The notes beneath the pieces were generated by a model. The model did not search any database. It was not told the origin of the DNA and was given only the letters and a program-made list of their open reading frames with translations. A stretch of 64,000 bases of DNA from Cyanodermella asteris. Its lineage: Eukaryota; Ascomycota; Lecanoromycetes; Ostropales; Stictidaceae. The DNA lies in NCBI GenBank assembly GCA_900618795.1, contig UYJD01000008.1, positions 186,001 to 250,000 of the forward strand, written 5' to 3'. The translations under genes and the position numbers were made by a program. Below are positions 1 to 10,521 of the stretch, one piece after another (within the stretch, counting starts at the first letter, position 1; every line of letters begins with the position of its first letter).

Positions 1-987
1 CTTGACCGCGAGCCTTCTCCCGAACCCCAGCCATTCATTCCGCGTGGAGGACCCCTCCGATAGACGCTGGCAGCGGTGTGTTCGAGCGTACGCGCTGACT
101 GCCATGATGATGAAGAATTCTCGCCAGGGCAACTGCTGCTGCAGAGCAAAGCCTGAGACTCTCAAATTCACACCGCTTCTCTCTTCGCATGCCTTGCCAG
201 GTGACAAAGCAGTCCAAAGTCACCCGGCAGTCAAGCCGCATTCGAAACAGCCAAGCGACACCGAACACATGAGCGGTAACGAGTGGATCCGAGCGCAAGC
301 TACCGCTCTCGAAAGCCGTGTTCTCGATTCTCGGAGCAAGTTGGTCTGACAGCCGCGGATGCCGACATCGATGCTCACCAGAGCCGGAGCTGCGCAGTGC
401 TTTCTGACAGGTGCATCACGATGATCGTGCAGATCGGAGCGCCTCGCAGTGTTGCACCCGAATAATGGGAATTCTGTCAGCTTCTGTCGGACTTCGGGTC
501 TGTTAGTTGTGATTTGATTTTGCGCAAAAAGGGGAGCACGTGTTGGCCCGGCATCGCGAGTCTGTATTACCCTGCGACATGCCGATGTACAGCTCCTGCT
601 TCGGGCATATATTCTGTCACGTATGACCGACGGGTAGTACCTCATATCCTCCCTTCGTCCAGTGTTTTGTCCGTCGATATGTTTGTGGCACCACCATTTG
701 TATTCTTGAATGCGTTTTTGGTAACACATGCAACTAAAATGTGGCATTCGACTGTCGCAGACGGACAAAGCCGATACCCAAATACTTGACCGAGCAGGCT
801 CATGATGCAAGTGCAGGAGCCGTTGTGACGGTCGACCACTTTTCAACATACGGCCTTTTGCGGCTGTCTTGTTGAAGAACATCGCGAAAATATCGCTAAA
901 TGACCCCGTTTAACGACAAGATCAGAACTTTATTCAGCTGATGACCTTCGCGGATACCGAGCGATTGATAGCTCTCAACGTTCCTCA
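1..987. other. no gene recognised at window start
   Basis: Open frames on both strands here begin with non-ATG codons or have compositions unlike the clear genes, and none matches a family I know. The stretch lies beyond the 3' end of the minus-strand transporter at 988 and may hold its 3' UTR. Nothing else is seen. Confidence 0.5.
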
Positions 988-2564
988 TCAATATTTATAG
1001 AATCTCTCACCGCCCGTTCTTCGAATCTCCCAGTTCTTGGCCTTGTAGTAGAAGATCAGTCCGATGCACCCAACCGCCACGAAGAACAACAACGCTGCAT
1101 TTGTCCAATGCCCTGTCGGATACCCTCTGGTGACTTCATCCGCCTTGTAAATCCAAACACCCACAATCTGCCCCGGTGCCCCGAATGAGACGTTCATCGC
1201 GATGGCGAGCCCCACAGCCGCAGTAGTGAACATATTCGACGAGAGCCAGCCTAAAAGAGGCGGAATACAAGCAAACGACCCCGCAGCCGCCACAATCAAG
1301 CACCCATATCTCTGCGCATACGCATTTGGAGGCAAAGTCGCCGAAGCCACAAAACCGGCAGCCCCAATCGTTGAAAAGATAGCCGAATGCAAGCCCCGAG
1401 CATTAAAGTGATCCGCGCTCCAAGCAGCAAACAGCGTAACGACATATGCCACCGCGTACGGCGGGACAGTGAACAGCTGCGCCGACAAACCGCTATATCC
1501 CAGGCCGGCGGTGATGGTTGGCGTGAAGAGCGAGAGCGAGGAGAACGGCGTCGAGATGCCGAAGTAGACGGCATAGTGGGCGTACAGTCTCCAGTCGGTC
1601 AAAGTAGCTTTCGCGTCGGCCCAGCTCATGGATGGGCTGTTGCCGTGGGAGCCTTCGGTTCGTAGGCGGGCGCTGGCGAGAGATTTCTCCGTGGTATTTA
1701 GCCAGTGGGCTGTTTCGGGGTAGTCGGGAAGCAGGAAGAGGGTTGCTAGGCCGGAGAGGATGGAGGGGAGGCCTTCGAGGATGAAGAGCCAGCGCCAGGC
1801 GGAGAGTCCGGAGGTGCCGTTCTGGAGATGAGTTAGTATATCGGCTCTGATATTCTGTTGTTCGAGCCTACCATGTGCCCGACGCCATACGCGATGGCGC
1901 CGCCGAAAGCACCGGCCAGAGTGGCTGATGCTAGGATGAGAGCAACTCGAATTGAACGCTCGTCTTGTCGGTACCAAAATGTAAGGTAGTCTAGTGCTTG
2001 TTAGGTACGCCTCTTCCACGCGAATGTGGCCAGCTCACAGACAAAGCCCGGGAACAAGCCGGCCTCAAACGCCCCAAGCAGGAATCGAACTGCAACAACC
2101 TGACCAAACGAACCGGTTCCTCCCAATCCCATCGTCAACGCGCCCCAGCCAACCATCAAGAACGCGATCCATCTCGAAGGCCGAAGCCGCTTCAGCATGT
2201 AGTTGCTCGGCACCTCGAAGACCGCATACGCGACCAGGAACACCATCAGCGCAACTGTGTACTGGTAATTGGTCATATGCGTTTCAGTCAGCAAGTCATT
2301 GTGCGTGTTCTGGTTGAGCACCTTTGCATTGCCAATATTCGACCTGTCGAGATAGCAAAGCAGGTAGATGAATGCACAGAGGGGGACGATTCTGACATCC
2401 TGCTTCCGTATCAATGCACGATCTTCGGCGGTATCGACGTGGGTTTCCAGGTCTTGATCGCTGGTTCCTGACGGTGCGGTCTCCAACTGCTTGTTCAAGT
2501 TATTTTCGGAGAGCTCCTCGTCGGCGACGCGGCCGAGACCGTTCTTCTCAATGTCGGTCGCCAT
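988..2564 (-). CDS. MFS anion:cation symporter, allantoate/nicotinate permease (Dal5/Tna1) type
   Basis: A plasma-membrane proton symporter for an organic anion or small acid; the substrate cannot be read from sequence. Three exons: 2564-2039, 1990-1872 and 1821-988, with introns of 48 nt (1991-2038, gtgagc...ctag) and 50 nt (1822-1871). Together they give about 492 residues, normal for the family. After a hydrophilic N-terminus comes the family signature LCYLDRSNIGNAK at the first membrane helix. The spliced junction restores GLFPGFVYYLTFWYRQDE, the usual loop and helix in this family, and about twelve hydrophobic segments follow. The start is the first in-frame ATG, at 2564. The next gene upstream is more than 1 kb away, so no operon-like context helps. 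Class is fairly certain; substrate is unknown. Confidence 0.88.
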
Positions 2565-3830
2565 CCTTGAAGCTTTGGAGGAGAGGCGAATAAGCACAAC
2601 ACGAAGCACGGTGTACCAGTTTGGAAAGACGTTGGACGGCGGTTATCAAGCTTTTCCCGCGGTGTGGGTCGCTCAATGCGGCAAGACGTACATTTTTACA
2701 AGCCGTGAGGGTTGCCTTGTGGGCCTCGTGGAGAATGCATAGTTGGAGATGAAGGCGTTTGATAGGGCGCCGTCTGGTTGGCGCCGGTGTTGTGCCGGCT
2801 TTCAGGTTCCTCTTCACCCCGCCAGTTTTCACACCGTTAAAATACTCCATACCTTGCTTGCTGTTCAACATGCGTGAGCTGTAGGTTTTACGTCAAGCAA
2901 CGACTTGCGTTTCGATATTGGACGATGTTGCAACCACTGCGGTTTGGTCGAGCGTGAGCACAGCACGCAGGTCAACCTGAAGATGCCCAGCAATGTTCAC
3001 CAGCTGTTGTCAAGACAGCGGCTTCTTCCACTGTCCTGTGCCTGGAGATATTATCAAATGACATGATCATAGCACTGCTCTCGCCTTCATTTCACTCTTC
3101 AGAGCAGTTTTCAGAGCGACTGTAAAGCCATCGATCCTGGTCCACTGCGCGTGAGCGCTCTCAGTGAGCATGCGATCCCAGAAAATGGAGCTATTTCAAA
3201 AACCCTCCGTGTTTCGAACTTATTGAACCTACTCCGATTTAAACCAAGTCTTGCATTCAAGTTCTCGCTCTGTTAGTTCTCTGTTAATTATGCATCTTGT
3301 CGTCATCAGTATTCGGCCTTCGCTGTCCTGGGAAGCGTTTGAAATATGATCACCCCATTCGTGTATTACGTCTTCCTAGTCCACGTACTTATGGGAGCTC
3401 GCTACTTGTTCCCTCCATACCAGAGATGCTGGCAGCTGTTGTTGGGCTACCTTACACGCTCGCTTTACTCGCAGCTCATCTCCGCTGCCATTTTGCACTG
3501 CCCATCTGAGTCTCTTTCGTAATTAACAGACCCGGCAGCCGGCCAACACGTGCCGAATCTAGCTTCATCTATTCTCATCTGGGCTTTGCTAGATAATTGC
3601 CCGATTGGGTAAGTCACGCACCAAATTTAGACTCGTCAAAGCCCGGCTTGATGTTCAGCCTCCCACCTACCTTCTCGAGAGCGCCAAATTCAGGGCTACT
3701 ATTCTTGATGAGGCGTCAGCACACTTCCATTCACTCCAGCACACATTCGAGCGCCTACCTGCTCATAAAAGAGGACGTTCCACCACAAATTCCGACAAGC
3801 AAGTCAACCAAAGATCACAAACTTCACTGC
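2565..3830. other. intergenic, promoter side of the MFS gene
   Basis: About 1.3 kb upstream of the minus-strand transporter and of the possible plus-strand small protein. I see no convincing exon, repeat or RNA gene. Confidence 0.5.
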
Positions 3831-4325
3831 ATGCAACTTGCTTCGCTTTCCAGCCCCCTCGCCTTCGGCACCCGAGTCGCTCAGGCCCTCGCCGCATCCA
3901 CGCCACCCGGCACCTCCATCTTAACCTCGACCTCGACAAACTTTACCACCTCCATCTTCACCCGCGACGAGCCCAATTGCGACTGCTACTCCTGGTTCCA
4001 AGATGGCAACACCCGCTTCGAGATCTACGGCAACTTCGACGCCGGCCCCATGGCCCGTAACATCTGGGAGCCCATGGAGGTGTGCGGAGGATACGTCTCC
4101 GTGGAATGGCACAAGGTATTAAATGATGCGTACCATTTCACGTGGAAGCTGAGCGGCAACGGCATGTTGGGAGGGCCGAAGAGTTTGTATCGGGAATATT
4201 TTGGTGGAGCACGGGTGGGAACACGAGGGGTTCGTGCTGGGGAGCTGGCTGATGGCAATGTAGTCACAGCGTGCACCCGGCTTCTCCATGCAGAGATTTT
4301 ACACGGCGGCAGATCAGTTGACTGA
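3831..4325 (+). CDS. possible small secreted protein, uncharacterised
   Basis: A single open frame of 164 codons starting at ATG 3831. The first ~23 residues (MQLASLSSPLAFG...ALAAS) are mildly hydrophobic and end in small residues, resembling a weak signal peptide. A Ser/Thr-rich spacer follows, then a compact part with three cysteines (NCDCYSWF near residue 51 and VCGGYVSVEW near 85) and many aromatic residues, a composition common in small fungal secreted proteins. The frame stays open upstream of this ATG, and the C-terminal third looks less protein-like, so an unrecognised 3' intron is possible. It ends only 53 bp before the convergent ferric reductase stop. I do not recognise the family. 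Confidence 0.4.
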   Translation: MQLASLSSPLAFGTRVAQALAASTPPGTSILTSTSTNFTTSIFTRDEPNCDCYSWFQDGNTRFEIYGNFDAGPMARNIWEPMEVCGGYVSVEWHKVLNDAYHFTWKLSGNGMLGGPKSLYREYFGGARVGTRGVRAGELADGNVVTACTRLLHAEILHGGRSVD

Positions 4326-4378
4326 GTTTGAAACTTGGTTGAATTCGTGCAATCGTACTTTAAGATGATCATGTGTCA

Positions 4379-6377
4379 TCATGCCCATGAAAAATGCTCC
4401 ATATGCAAGTATACTTCTCCAGACCCTCTCTTCAGCAACTTCAGATTCTCCGCCGCAGCCGCGTTCGCGACATCCCGCTGCATGCTCTTGGGCCCACAGA
4501 CAAAGATCCCCAACTTTCCATCCTTCTGCGCCGCGCCCTCGTTCCTGATCGTTTCCGGTAAGTCCGGCCGGTGGGCCGCGTCCTCGATCTGGACGATGCT
4601 TCTTTTGAACGCTCCAGACGCAGCATCTGTTTGAGAACCGGAATCGATTCCGCTGCTTGTGGCAATGACACCGGCGTCACGCGCCTTCTCGGGGTCGTCG
4701 AGTTTGGAGAGGAATTGTCCAGTCAGTTTGGGCGCGTTGGTGTTGGACTCGGAACCGGTGTAATACACTTCGACAGCGATTTCCTTTCCAACGTCAGGCA
4801 ACGACGATGCAGCGATGAGCTGGCCGACAGCCTCGTCGAACCAGTGTCGAGTCGCGATGTCTCGAGTGGCGAGGATAACTCGTATGGTGGGCTTAGGCTG
4901 GCTTTGCGCCTTCTCATCACGGAGGGAGCGGAGTTCGAGGCGGCGAAGGAAGCATTCGATGATTGGCAAGATGAAGCCTGCACCGGAGCCTCCAGCGATG
5001 ACAAGGAGACGGTCGCTGTTGGCAATCTTCTGCATATCGCAGCCACCATACGGACCGTCGAGAAGGACGCGGACGGAGTAGTTGGGTTTCTGTTCGACCA
5101 CGCTGGCGAGGCGCGCAGTGAGGCCTCCTTGGGGACGGATGTAGAAGACTAGTTCTGATTCTTTCCGGTCGTAGAGAGAGCCTCGCTCGGGTAGGGAACA
5201 GATTGTGAAGGGGTGCGAGCTGATGGCGTGGATGTCGAGACCGACGAAGCGGATGAAGTAGTGCTGACCTGCGACCCAGCGTGAGGTAGTCGGGATGGCG
5301 ACGCGAACGAAACCATTCGCCGCAAGAGATAAGTGAGCTTTTTGACCAATGCCGTGTTCGAAGAAGGTTCGCAGCTGGGAATGGAGCCAAGCGAGGGAAA
5401 AGATGACACCGGTTGCAATGAAGTAGTGCCATGAAGTCAGGGTCCAATCGCAGTGAAAGAATAGGAAGAGGATGAAGACCAGGGCGGCGAGGTAGTGTGT
5501 AAATTTGAATAGCTCGTACGACCATTGCCTAGAAAGTCAGTCCAGTTATTCTCCGGATCGAGCTGGTCGACGTACCTCAGCGGACTGAAGGAAGCAAAGA
5601 GCAGCCAAGTCATACCCAGCAATGCTACTACGCCAGTCCAGTAGAATACAGTAGTGTTCCACGACATGACCATCTCACCAACTGAGATGTTGTACACGAT
5701 GAATGGGAACGTGTGGATTAACGCCAGAACGTACATGGAATACGAAATCCATCGATGGAACACTTGCAGTTTCTCGTGGCTGACGCCGGTGAACGCAGTG
5801 ATCAGATTGCTTTTGCTCGAGGTTGCGATGACGAATGGCAAGCATGCGAGAGACATCCAACCAGCTCGAGTAGCAATTGGCGGGGAGTCACCGAATTGAA
5901 GGTCGTCGGTGTTTGGCCAGTAGTAAGGCTGAGGTCCCAGGGTCATGGCGAAGAAGAAAATCGCGCCAACAGCGCCGAGCAGGAGGATGCCGATTGGTGC
6001 TGAGTTCCAGTTCAACTTGGAGATACGGAACACACGATAGGAGAGATAGCGATTGACGGCTACCGCTTTTCGTAGTGGCCGTGATCGTGTCCACCGTGTA
6101 GGGAGGTATCTTGAGGCAAAGGCTCCAGCTGTGAAGAGTACGAGCGCAACGCAGAATAGGGCGACGGTAGGAAGCGCATAGCGGTGATCGGCTTCATACC
6201 TTTCACAGTGTTAGCAGTCATTACAAAGAGAGAATGCCTTGCCTACCAGAAACGCCAATAGCCTTGCTGGTATTCGCAGGCATCGGTATTGTTGAGGGTG
6301 CACTCGTAGTCTCGAGAGCCCTCAAGCATCATCGGCTCGTCCAGCCAAGGTGTGCCTTCTTTCATGGACATATCCAT
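4379..6377 (-). CDS. ferric/cupric reductase transmembrane component (FRE family)
   Basis: A membrane flavocytochrome that passes electrons from NADPH through FAD and two hemes to extracellular ferric or cupric ions, the reductive step of iron uptake. Exons 6377-6247, 6199-5576 and 5528-4379 with two 47-nt introns give about 634 residues. An acidic N-terminal segment containing two cysteines precedes the helices. Two bis-histidine heme pairs are visible, each His-x13-His (HRWISYSMYVLALIH and HYLAALVFILFLFFH). The FAD-binding motif HPFTI lies near residue 357, the NADPH motif GGSGAG near 431, and a CGP motif near the C-terminus. All catalytic landmarks are present. Nox enzymes share the fold, but length and the HPFTI context fit FRE better. 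I saw no SreA-type ATCWGATAA site upstream. Confidence 0.92.
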
Positions 6378-7369
6378 ATTTGCAATTTCGGATCAAATGA
6401 GCACTATTGGAAGATCCGCCCTGTCGATCTCTCTACGCAGAGTCAAGGGTCTCTGGCTATCCTGAGAGATACAACGAATCCAGGAAGATATATAGCTGCG
6501 TGAATCTGCTACACGAAGCCAATACACATTCCAAGCACAAGACAAACAATATGATTACAGAGAGAGGGATCATCGTGGAATATGAAGCGACATCAACGAG
6601 CGCCATTGTTCAATACATTTTCGCGAGGCGTAAGTTGTCGTCGGAAGAACCAATAACACGTCCTCTGAATCGCCTTTTTCGGGGTCCAGACTAGGGAACA
6701 GACGCCATGTTCGATCCTTGGTTGCGCCAATCTGCTCCGCGGGTCGCATTTCTATTCGTCAGTTTCTCCAGCCATGTCAGACAAGCTTGATGTTTTGAGC
6801 AAGTTTGCGGATGTTTGAGCATCGGCGGCGCACGTTTCTTCATGTTCTAGAACGAGCACGATATCGAATTCATCTTATCGATTTAGCCCACCAAGTGACT
6901 GTTGCAGGAAGCATACAGTCCAGCAGTGATTGCTGTTTGTCGCCCTAGCCGCGCATCCATGCGAGGGGTTCCAGGTGTCAGAAGCAAGGGCTGGATTGCG
7001 ACCGAGTGGATAGTGAATTATCACGTGACTTGGATTTTCAGAACTTTGGCATCTCATTGATCTTCAACTGATTTTTTGGATCGACTTGCCGACTGTCCCT
7101 CTAAGATAAAGTGAAAGTCGATAACTTTACCCTATAGTATGAACGAACTCTATGGTCCATGTTCGAGAATGCTTGGCAAACTGTCTGTGCAAGTTCCGAC
7201 TTCGACAGCAACTAGCACTTCTCGTGCTGCGGCCGTTCGCGACCATGTAGTCACGGTTCTCAAGATGGACAGAGCTTGAAAAGAGATTTGAGTTCTTCTT
7301 TTGATATATCATCAGGTCGTTAACCACGAGACATCATGGCTTTTCACCATCTTCTCGTCGCGGCATCTA
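6378..7369. other. intergenic, upstream of ferric reductase
   Basis: Just under 1 kb between the ferric reductase start and the 3' end of the LEA-like gene. A palindromic E-box TCACGTGA lies at 7021-7028, about 640 bp before the reductase start. No gene is seen. Confidence 0.5.
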
Positions 7370-7743
7370 CTACTTCTTGTTGCCGCCCAGCACTTCGGGC
7401 GCAGTGTCGCCGTAAGTCTTGCCGGCTGAGCTTGCGGTGTTGGAGACACCTGAAGCCACTATCAGCCATTTTAGTCAACATGCCCTTGCAAAAATGGAAG
7501 CTCACCATCCGTACCATCGTTAACTGTCTTGCCGACGCCGGCGGAGAGGTCAGAGACACCCTGGCCCACGCCCTGGCCGACACTGGACACTGTGTTGCCG
7601 ACTGTTGAGCCGATGTTCTTCGCGAAACCACCGGCCGTGTCGGTGATGGAGCCGAAGATGCCTGATATATGTCAGTAGGTAGACTTGAGCGAGGGGAGGG
7701 TGGCACCGGTACCCTTCTCTTGCTGCTTGTTTTGCTCAGACAT
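7370..7743 (-). CDS. small LEA/hydrophilin-like stress protein
   Basis: A 93-residue hydrophilic protein from three exons (7743-7707, 7661-7506, 7458-7370) separated by 45-nt and 47-nt introns. Reading across both junctions gives one smooth sequence: MSEQNKQQEKGTG, then a Gly/Ser/Thr/Val-rich region with the repeating pattern GxxVGxxVSxVGQGVGQGV, ending in GGNKK. Cysteine is absent and there is no signal peptide or membrane helix. This is the composition of fungal late-embryogenesis-abundant-like proteins, which are disordered, accumulate in spores or under drying and osmotic stress, and are thought to shield membranes and proteins. A perfect CRE lies upstream. Role is inferred from composition only. 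Confidence 0.75.
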
Positions 7744-8724
7744 GTTGGAACTGTAACGGTTCGTACTTGGATTGAAGTAGAGGGTGGCGTTCCGTTTCAG
7801 TATGTGACAGCATTCCAACGTGTTGAGAACGCAAGGTGTTCTTATACGTTTACTTTGACGCCTCTCCAGTCACGGCTACACTCCGGTGACGTCAAATTAC
7901 AAGCATCTGACCTGCCCCGCGATCGCGCTTTCCAACGGAGGTAAGCGAGTGGCCGCAAATGTTATGGGAACTGCAAGGATCATCTTTCCTCGTCATCCTA
8001 TGCTATCATCTTTGAAACGGGCAGCAAATTTACAAGGGATACTACTTTCTATTGATAGATATATGTACATATCATATCCTGCTGATGGCTCAGGTACACA
8101 ACTGTGACATTAGATGATGGGGCACAGGCACAATGGAACTCTCCACTGAGAAAATAAGTCTCCGGTCGTTTAATTGAACAACGTACCTGTTCTGGACTCA
8201 TGTCCACATTTGAGCCTGATTGCGGTCAGAACCAGAAGCGAAGATATGTCTCCGCGAAAAGCAAGTTCTGGCAACGCCAGCTCGTCCCACGATATTTCAA
8301 GAGCGTTTTTGATATCGTGATGCCCTCCATGAGGCTGCTTCAATATGCGATTAGACGACCTTACATCATGTGTTGATTGAGAGTGGCACTACCGTAGTGC
8401 CTGATCAGAACAAAAGCTGTTGAGCGGATCCACGGGTGATGAGGGCGCGGGTCGCGCCTGCCTAAATATAAGAGTTCACGAGAAGAGTTCACAATAATTG
8501 GGCAGTCGCCTTCCACGCACTGCAGCCCAATACCTGCCCACCTCCAGATTTTTCAGCTACCAGTCACAGTAGAAATTCGGGTCAGAAGAGCCATCATTTG
8601 CAGAGGAATAATTCTTAACAAAGCTCTAACAGCTAACCAGATTTTTTCCCCTATTTGTTGAACTCACACCTCCTCACCAGCACACCTGCTCGCCACACTT
8701 CCAACTCTTGCACCAGCCAACATC
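7744..8724. other. divergent promoter interval
   Basis: Separates the minus-strand LEA-like gene from the plus-strand gene at 8725. It contains the CRE listed separately. The last ~80 bp before 8725 are C/A-rich, as in many fungal leaders. No gene is seen. Confidence 0.5.
7887..7894. promoter_or_regulatory. CRE palindrome TGACGTCA upstream of LEA-like gene
   Basis: A full 8-bp palindromic ATF/CREB site about 145 bp before the start codon of the LEA-like gene, with a TATA-like GTATAAGAA (minus strand, about 7838-7846) between them. In fungi AtfA-type bZIP factors downstream of the Hog/Sty1 kinase bind this site at stress genes. Function here is inference. Confidence 0.45.
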
Positions 8725-10023
8725 ATGTCCTCGTCCAGCCCCATAGCGCCGCCACCAAAGCCCATCACGGGCAAGCGAAAGGTGTCGAGCCAGCTGTTGA
8801 CTCCTCCAACAGACAAGGACTCATGGTCGACCGCTTCTAGCAACAGCTCGGCATCTATTAGCTTCTTCCCCGTCAAGTCCGGAAACGACTTCATCGAGCT
8901 ACCAGTCCAGGAAGTATCGGAGGCAGCTCTTGAACACATCGGGTTCAATCAGCGGACAGCTGCAACAATTTTCGCAGCGTACAACAACCGACCTGATCAA
9001 TAGAACAACCCGACAACGCTCTTGGCGTACGCGCGCGCACAAATTCGAAAGTTGGAAGGATCTGATGTCGCGAGCAGCTTGCAGCGTTGGGGCCTGACCC
9101 CAAAGTTCTCAGCTCCATTCCTCGACAACAAACATCAGCCAGTGAGGGATACGCGCTCCGTCCGGGATTGGGTCCTCGAAACCATCTCGATGCGCTATGA
9201 GAACCTCAAACTCCTTCAGGAAAGATATCGCAGAGTGACAGCTCGGATGAGCAACGCCGAGAAGGAACTGGCAACGAAGAAGGCAAAGGTCGAGCATGGA
9301 GGGCCGACCGAGGATACACCAGAGGGACCCGTCGACTCGGCCTCAATGACTCTGGATATGGAGCCTCTTGATCACAACCTGCCCCTCGCCCACGTCACAG
9401 TTTCAAACGCGGACAGGCCGTTGCTACCAGGGCATATCAAGCTTTACAAGGGAAATGCACAGACAGAGTGCGAAGGTCTCATCACGCCAAATGGAAGGAT
9501 TGACCTGAGCAGAATCGATACCTCTAGAGGCGGTGACTTCAACTACCGCAATTCCGCATCATACTGGACTCCAGAGCGTGAGACCGCCGAGGCATACCGC
9601 GTCTGGGCCGCCGACCGAGACATGTATCAGGCCACATATCTCATTGAAATCCAGGTACCACGGAGCTTCCTCGACACGCTCAAAAAGGAAGAGATCTGGT
9701 ACAGCGCGAATTGGAAGGAATTTGTCTGGAATTGTCGCAAGCAGCAGCAGAGCGAGAGAGGTCTCTTCAGCAGTCTGTACAGTGCCGACATGGTCACCGG
9801 CCACATTTGCAAGGCAGCATGGATTGCCATGATCACGGAGCCCAGAGACGTTCAAAACAGGGTCGATGAGAGTCACACTCTGAAAGTGGGTACTGCAAAT
9901 CGCAAGTCCACACAGATTGCTTTCATGAGCGACCAGGCAATCGACAGCCTGGGTCCGCTGGTGCAAGGAAAGCTCCACATCAGCTACAGCGCGCCGATAA
10001 TTAACGCCACTCGGGATGATTGA
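8725..10023 (+). CDS. uncharacterised fungal protein, with one in-frame TAG
   Basis: ATG 8725 sits in a good context (catcATGtc). The frame runs to TGA at 10021-10023, 432 codons, but is interrupted by TAG at 9001-9003 between NNRPDQ and NNPTTLLAYARAQI. The same frame reads sensibly on both sides and no GT-AG intron of normal size removes the stop. The first third is Pro/Ser-rich and low in complexity. A charged coiled-coil stretch (about residues 155-190) comes next. The C-terminal half contains SYWTPERETAEAYRVWAADR and ATYLIEIQVPRSFLDTL, a mixed alpha/beta region resembling the conserved core of a widespread fungal hypothetical family, distantly reminiscent of ADP-ribosyltransferase-like folds. 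I do not assign a function. The stop could be a point nonsense allele, stop read-through or a sequence error. Confidence 0.6.
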
Positions 10024-10521
10024 TGGATTGGAGGGGAACGTCGCTCGACGAGAGGGCTGATTAGAGGGGAAGTGGAAGAGAAGAATTGCTGGGCGCGCCG
10101 GAATCGTGAAGGGGAATGACTAACTCGCGATGTCCGGGCCGATCCTGGAGGCAATGAAGCTGTTTTCTTATAGAAATATAGATAGTTATGTACTATGATT
10201 GGAAGCTTGTTCACAAATTTGAACGCACAGTACAAGCTTTCGAGCAATCGCGATCCGGAGCTAGCCAAGTACCCTGGGCCAACCTCCAGCGGGGTTTTCA
10301 ATACTATATCCGCCAGCTTGAGGGGAGGTGATAACAAGCTCGGGCAAAACGTGAGGACTTCTTGGAAAAGGGAGAAACCTATCAAATGCTTCGATCGACT
10401 TCTTGTCAGCCAGGCTTTCAGGCCAGCACGATAGATTGGGGCAACACCAAGTGGTCATTCGAACCATCATTCATAAAGCTATCATACATAGTATTCTTGA
10501 CCTCGAACGAAGTAACGTTCA
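10024..10521. other. convergent 3' interval
   Basis: About 500 bp between the plus-strand gene ending at 10023 and the Ppo oxygenase ending at 10522. Presumably the two 3' UTRs; nothing else is seen. Confidence 0.5.

Noticed and set aside
220-882. 220-codon open frame on the minus strand
   Set aside because: Cys/Arg/His-rich composition with no hydrophobic core pattern, domain or splice context; looks like a chance frame.
2080-2110. tRNA-like gttcgattcc on the minus strand
   Set aside because: Lies within the transporter exon in the correct coding frame and has no cloverleaf partner arms.
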